This document shows, piece after piece, positions 5,548-7,314 of a DNA stretch of 7,314 bases (position 1 is its first letter; the number at the start of each line of letters is the position of its first letter). Under the pieces are notes generated by a model that was not told where the DNA came from, did not search any database, and worked only from the letters and a program-made list of their open reading frames with translations. Where the stretch lies: positions 1 through 7,314 of the forward strand of contig JAISZQ010000355.1 of NCBI GenBank assembly GCA_031269165.1, given 5' to 3'. A program made the translations under genes and the position numbers. Source of the DNA: Spirochaetaceae bacterium (GTDB lineage Bacteria; Spirochaetota; Spirochaetia; Treponematales; Breznakiellaceae).

Positions 5548-7012
5548 ATTCGGTACTACCGTCGCCATCGACAACCGTACCGTTAAAAACCGACTTCACC
5601 ACATCGACCGGATCCGCCTCAGCCCGGTGTTGCTGAGATGTGAACCGCTTAAACTCCTGTCGCAACGCGCCGGGAGCCGAAAGATCAATTTCCGCATGCG
5701 GCGCATGAGGGGGGAAGTCTCCCCCCACGTTCCGGCCAATCTCAACCCCGTGCGGGGGCCCCCGCATGGGGTTGAGCCGTCCTCCACTACCCCCCTCAGC
5801 GGGGGGGCCGCCCCCCGCAACGCCCCCCGATCCCGTGGCGGTAGCATGTACACCCGCCGGTTGCCGCATCCCGCCCAACACCGCCTGAGCCTCCGCGACG
5901 GCGGCGGCGACATCTTCCGGCGACACCCAGCGCGGCAACAGACACAACTTGATAATGACCGCTTCCAACTCGAAACGCGGCGACACCGAGTAGCGAATGT
6001 CACGGTAAAGCCCGAAGAGCAGTTCCAGCGCGTGTTCCAGCCGCGCCTCGTCCAGTGCGGCAAGAACCTTCCCCGAAAACCGATCCGGCCGGTAACCCAG
6101 AAGCGATTCCCGCGTGATCCCGCTCTTCGCCAACAGCAGACTGCGGAAATATCCCGCCATATCGATGACAAACTGTTCGATCGCCACGCCGCCCTGAATC
6201 ACCCCGTCAACCAGCGTAAGTGCCTCGCCTGAATTGCCGTCCACGCAGGTTTCCGCCAGCAAGTTAAGGTTATCAAGCCCCACCAGCCCCAATTTTTCCT
6301 TGATGAGGGCGGCGCGGAGATGGCCGTCCGAGAACGAGGCCACCTGGTCAAACAACGTGTAGGCGTCACGGAGACTCCCCGTCGACTCCTTGGCGATCCA
6401 GAAAAGCGCCTCTTCCTCGGCCTGGAGCCCCATCTCGGCACAGACCGCCTTGAGAATAGCGGCGATCATCTCGATGGGAATCAGCCGGAACACAAACTGC
6501 TGACAGCGGCTCTTGATCGTCGCCGGAACCTTGTGCAACTCCGTCGTCGCGAAGATAAAGACAATGTAGGGCGGCGGCTCCTCGATCGTCTTGAGCAACG
6601 CGTTAAACGCCGAGTTGGAGAGCATGTGCACTTCGTCGATGATATAGATTTTGTAACGCGAGGACGCCGGAGGAAACAGCACCTCCTCCTTGATCTGCCG
6701 CACATCGTTCACCGACGTGTTGGACGCGCCGTCAATCTCGATCACGTCAAGCCGCGAGCCCCGCGCAATCTCCTTGCAGGCATCGCACACCCCGCAGGGC
6801 GTTGCCGTCGGCCCCTGCTCACAGTTGAGCGACCGCGCCAGAATCCGCGCCGCGCTCGTCTTCCCGCACCCCCTCGGCCCGGAGAAGAGGTAGGCGTGGG
6901 CAATCTTCCCGCTCTCAATCGAAGCCTTGAGCGTCGCGCTCACAAACTCCTGCCCGGCGAGCTCGTCAAACGTTTTAGGCCGCCGTCTCGTGGCGGTTAC
7001 TTCATAGGACAT
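5546..7012 (-). CDS. dnaX: DNA polymerase III subunit gamma/tau, 488 aa
   Basis: DnaX is the ATPase motor of the clamp loader, which opens the beta sliding clamp and loads it on primed DNA. The N terminus MSYEVTATRRRPKTFDELAG is the family signature, followed by Walker A GPRGCGKT (45-52). The zinc module has C64, C73, C76 and C79. Walker B is IIDEVH (124-129), sensor 1 lies in ATTE (155-158), the SRC arginine motif is at 168-170, and GSLRDA (212-217) carries the sensor 2 arginine. The collar domain runs to about 360. The tail (361-488) is short and dominated by a Gly/Pro-rich stretch (about 395-437) encoded over DNA palindromes; no classical tau domain is recognised. The start is 7012: a longer frame to 7156 translates an upstream repeat (MLRRFAPRNDD). 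No Shine-Dalgarno precedes the ATG. It is the first gene of the dnaX-ybaB-recR-barrel unit. Confidence 0.97.
   Translation of the reverse strand: MSYEVTATRRRPKTFDELAGQEFVSATLKASIESGKIAHAYLFSGPRGCGKTSAARILARSLNCEQGPTATPCGVCDACKEIARGSRLDVIEIDGASNTSVNDVRQIKEEVLFPPASSRYKIYIIDEVHMLSNSAFNALLKTIEEPPPYIVFIFATTELHKVPATIKSRCQQFVFRLIPIEMIAAILKAVCAEMGLQAEEEALFWIAKESTGSLRDAYTLFDQVASFSDGHLRAALIKEKLGLVGLDNLNLLAETCVDGNSGEALTLVDGVIQGGVAIEQFVIDMAGYFRSLLLAKSGITRESLLGYRPDRFSGKVLAALDEARLEHALELLFGLYRDIRYSVSPRFELEAVIIKLCLLPRWVSPEDVAAAVAEAQAVLGGMRQPAGVHATATGSGGVAGGGPPAEGGSGGRLNPMRGPPHGVEIGRNVGGDFPPHAPHAEIDLSAPGALRQEFKRFTSQQHRAEADPVDVVKSVFNGTVVDGDGSTE
5741..5776. repeat. 36-bp near-perfect palindrome inside dnaX
   Basis: The left half ctcaaccccgtgcggggg (5741-5758) and right half cccccgcatggggttgag (5759-5776) are complementary with a single mismatch and no loop. 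It is read in frame as LNPMRGPPHGVE (residues 413-424 of DnaX). It is embedded in about 150 bp with further small hairpins: gggggg/cccccc at 5709-5726, and gcgggggg with ccccccgc at about 5799-5818. This looks like an in-frame palindromic insertion in the flexible C-terminal linker. Confidence 0.85.
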
Positions 7013-7019
7013 ACCGGAT

Positions 7020-7048
7020 AGTATATCAGAAAACACGTGAAGGGGAAA
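7020..7048 (-). promoter_or_regulatory. Candidate dnaX promoter
   Basis: The minus strand has TATACT (7020-7025) with a weak -35, TTTCCC (7043-7048), at 17 nt spacing. The predicted start of transcription would be about base 7013, directly at the dnaX ATG, which fits the absence of a ribosome binding site there and would make the message leaderless. The -35 is poor, so a promoter further upstream in the repeat region is equally possible. Confidence 0.3.
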
Positions 7049-7072
7049 CGGGGAACCATTGACGAGGGCAAT

Positions 7073-7268
7073 GTCATTTACGTTACGCTCGCAATGACAG
7101 GGCATCGTCCACAATCGCGGCGGGTCGTCATTGCGAGGAGCAAAGCGACGAAGCAATCCAGCCGGAGAAGGCCCTCACCCTGGATTGCTTCGCTTCGCTC
7201 GCAATGACAGGGGAACGGTCGTCATTGCGAGAAGGCGGCACCTTGCCGTCAGCGACGAAGCAATCCAG
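7073..7268. repeat. Cluster of dispersed 'tcattgcgag' palindromes upstream of dnaX
   Basis: A complete copy has arms gtcattgcgagg...gcaatccag (7127-7161) and ctggattgcttcgct...caatgac (7180-7208). A degenerate remnant lies at 7073-7098. A half copy at 7221-7268 is interrupted by aaggcggcaccttgccgtc (7232-7250). They belong to the same family as 1033-1354. The remaining bases to the window end (7269-7314) show no supportable feature. Confidence 0.85.
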
Positions 7269-7314
7269 CAACACCGACGTTTATCGCAAATATTCCGGTA
7301 AAATGTTGATTTCA

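Noticed and set aside
5249..6232. Large plus-strand frames opposite dnaX, ybaB and the barrel gene
   Set aside because: They are antisense shadows of genes with unmistakable family motifs and show Arg/His-rich composition typical of reversed GC-rich coding sequence.
7281..7313. Possible C-terminal end of another minus-strand gene (EINILPEYLR followed by TAA)
   Set aside because: Only ten codons are visible before the window edge, which is expected by chance, and the sequence is not recognised.

Overview
The window looks like chromosomal DNA from a spirochaete of the treponeme lineage, possibly a repeat-rich host-associated (for example gut) species. This rests on a FliL-domain flagellar-type protein, an outer-membrane barrel protein resembling the treponemal UPF0164/FadL-like family, and a dnaX-ybaB-recR cluster. 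Intergenic DNA is unusually full of palindromic and tandem repeats. The genus is inferred; no rRNA or other marker is present. All six genes I can support are on the minus strand, so transcription runs from high to low coordinates.

Right part (3655-7314): a compact four-gene unit read leftwards. dnaX (clamp-loader tau/gamma subunit, start at 7012) is followed after 9 nt by a YbaB/EbfC nucleoid-associated protein. After 8 nt comes recR (recombination mediator), whose TGA overlaps by one base the ATG of a 308-aa secreted beta-rich protein of the UPF0164/FadL-like type. The first three genes are a widely conserved replication/repair cluster. The barrel gene is a lineage-specific addition that appears translationally coupled to recR. 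dnaX carries a near-perfect 36-bp palindrome in a GC-rich, Gly/Pro-coding stretch near its 3' end. Upstream of dnaX are palindromic 'tcattgcgag...gcaatcc' repeats.

Centre (2063-3654): about 1.6 kb without a gene. It holds an 18-unit tandem array (2238-3365, unit 62-64 bp), bounded on the left by a perfect 15-bp-stem hairpin and on the right by a 125-nt inverted repeat. A set of four direct repeats about 45 bp apart then leads to the 3' end of the barrel gene.

Left part (1-2062): a FliL-domain membrane protein gene (1583-2062) is followed by a nested inverted repeat (1437-1563) that looks like a miniature mobile element. Then come a 161-bp tandem duplication of the dispersed palindrome, another inverted repeat, and a 149-aa secreted protein gene with a good sigma70-type promoter. 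At the window edge lies the start of an IS1-like insertion sequence: terminal sequence, outward-edge promoter and the first 12 codons of an InsA-like zinc-finger protein.

No CRISPR, tRNA, rRNA, defence operon or toxin-antitoxin pair is visible. The unusual content is the repeat biology: the 18-unit array and its related flanks, and the palindrome inside dnaX.
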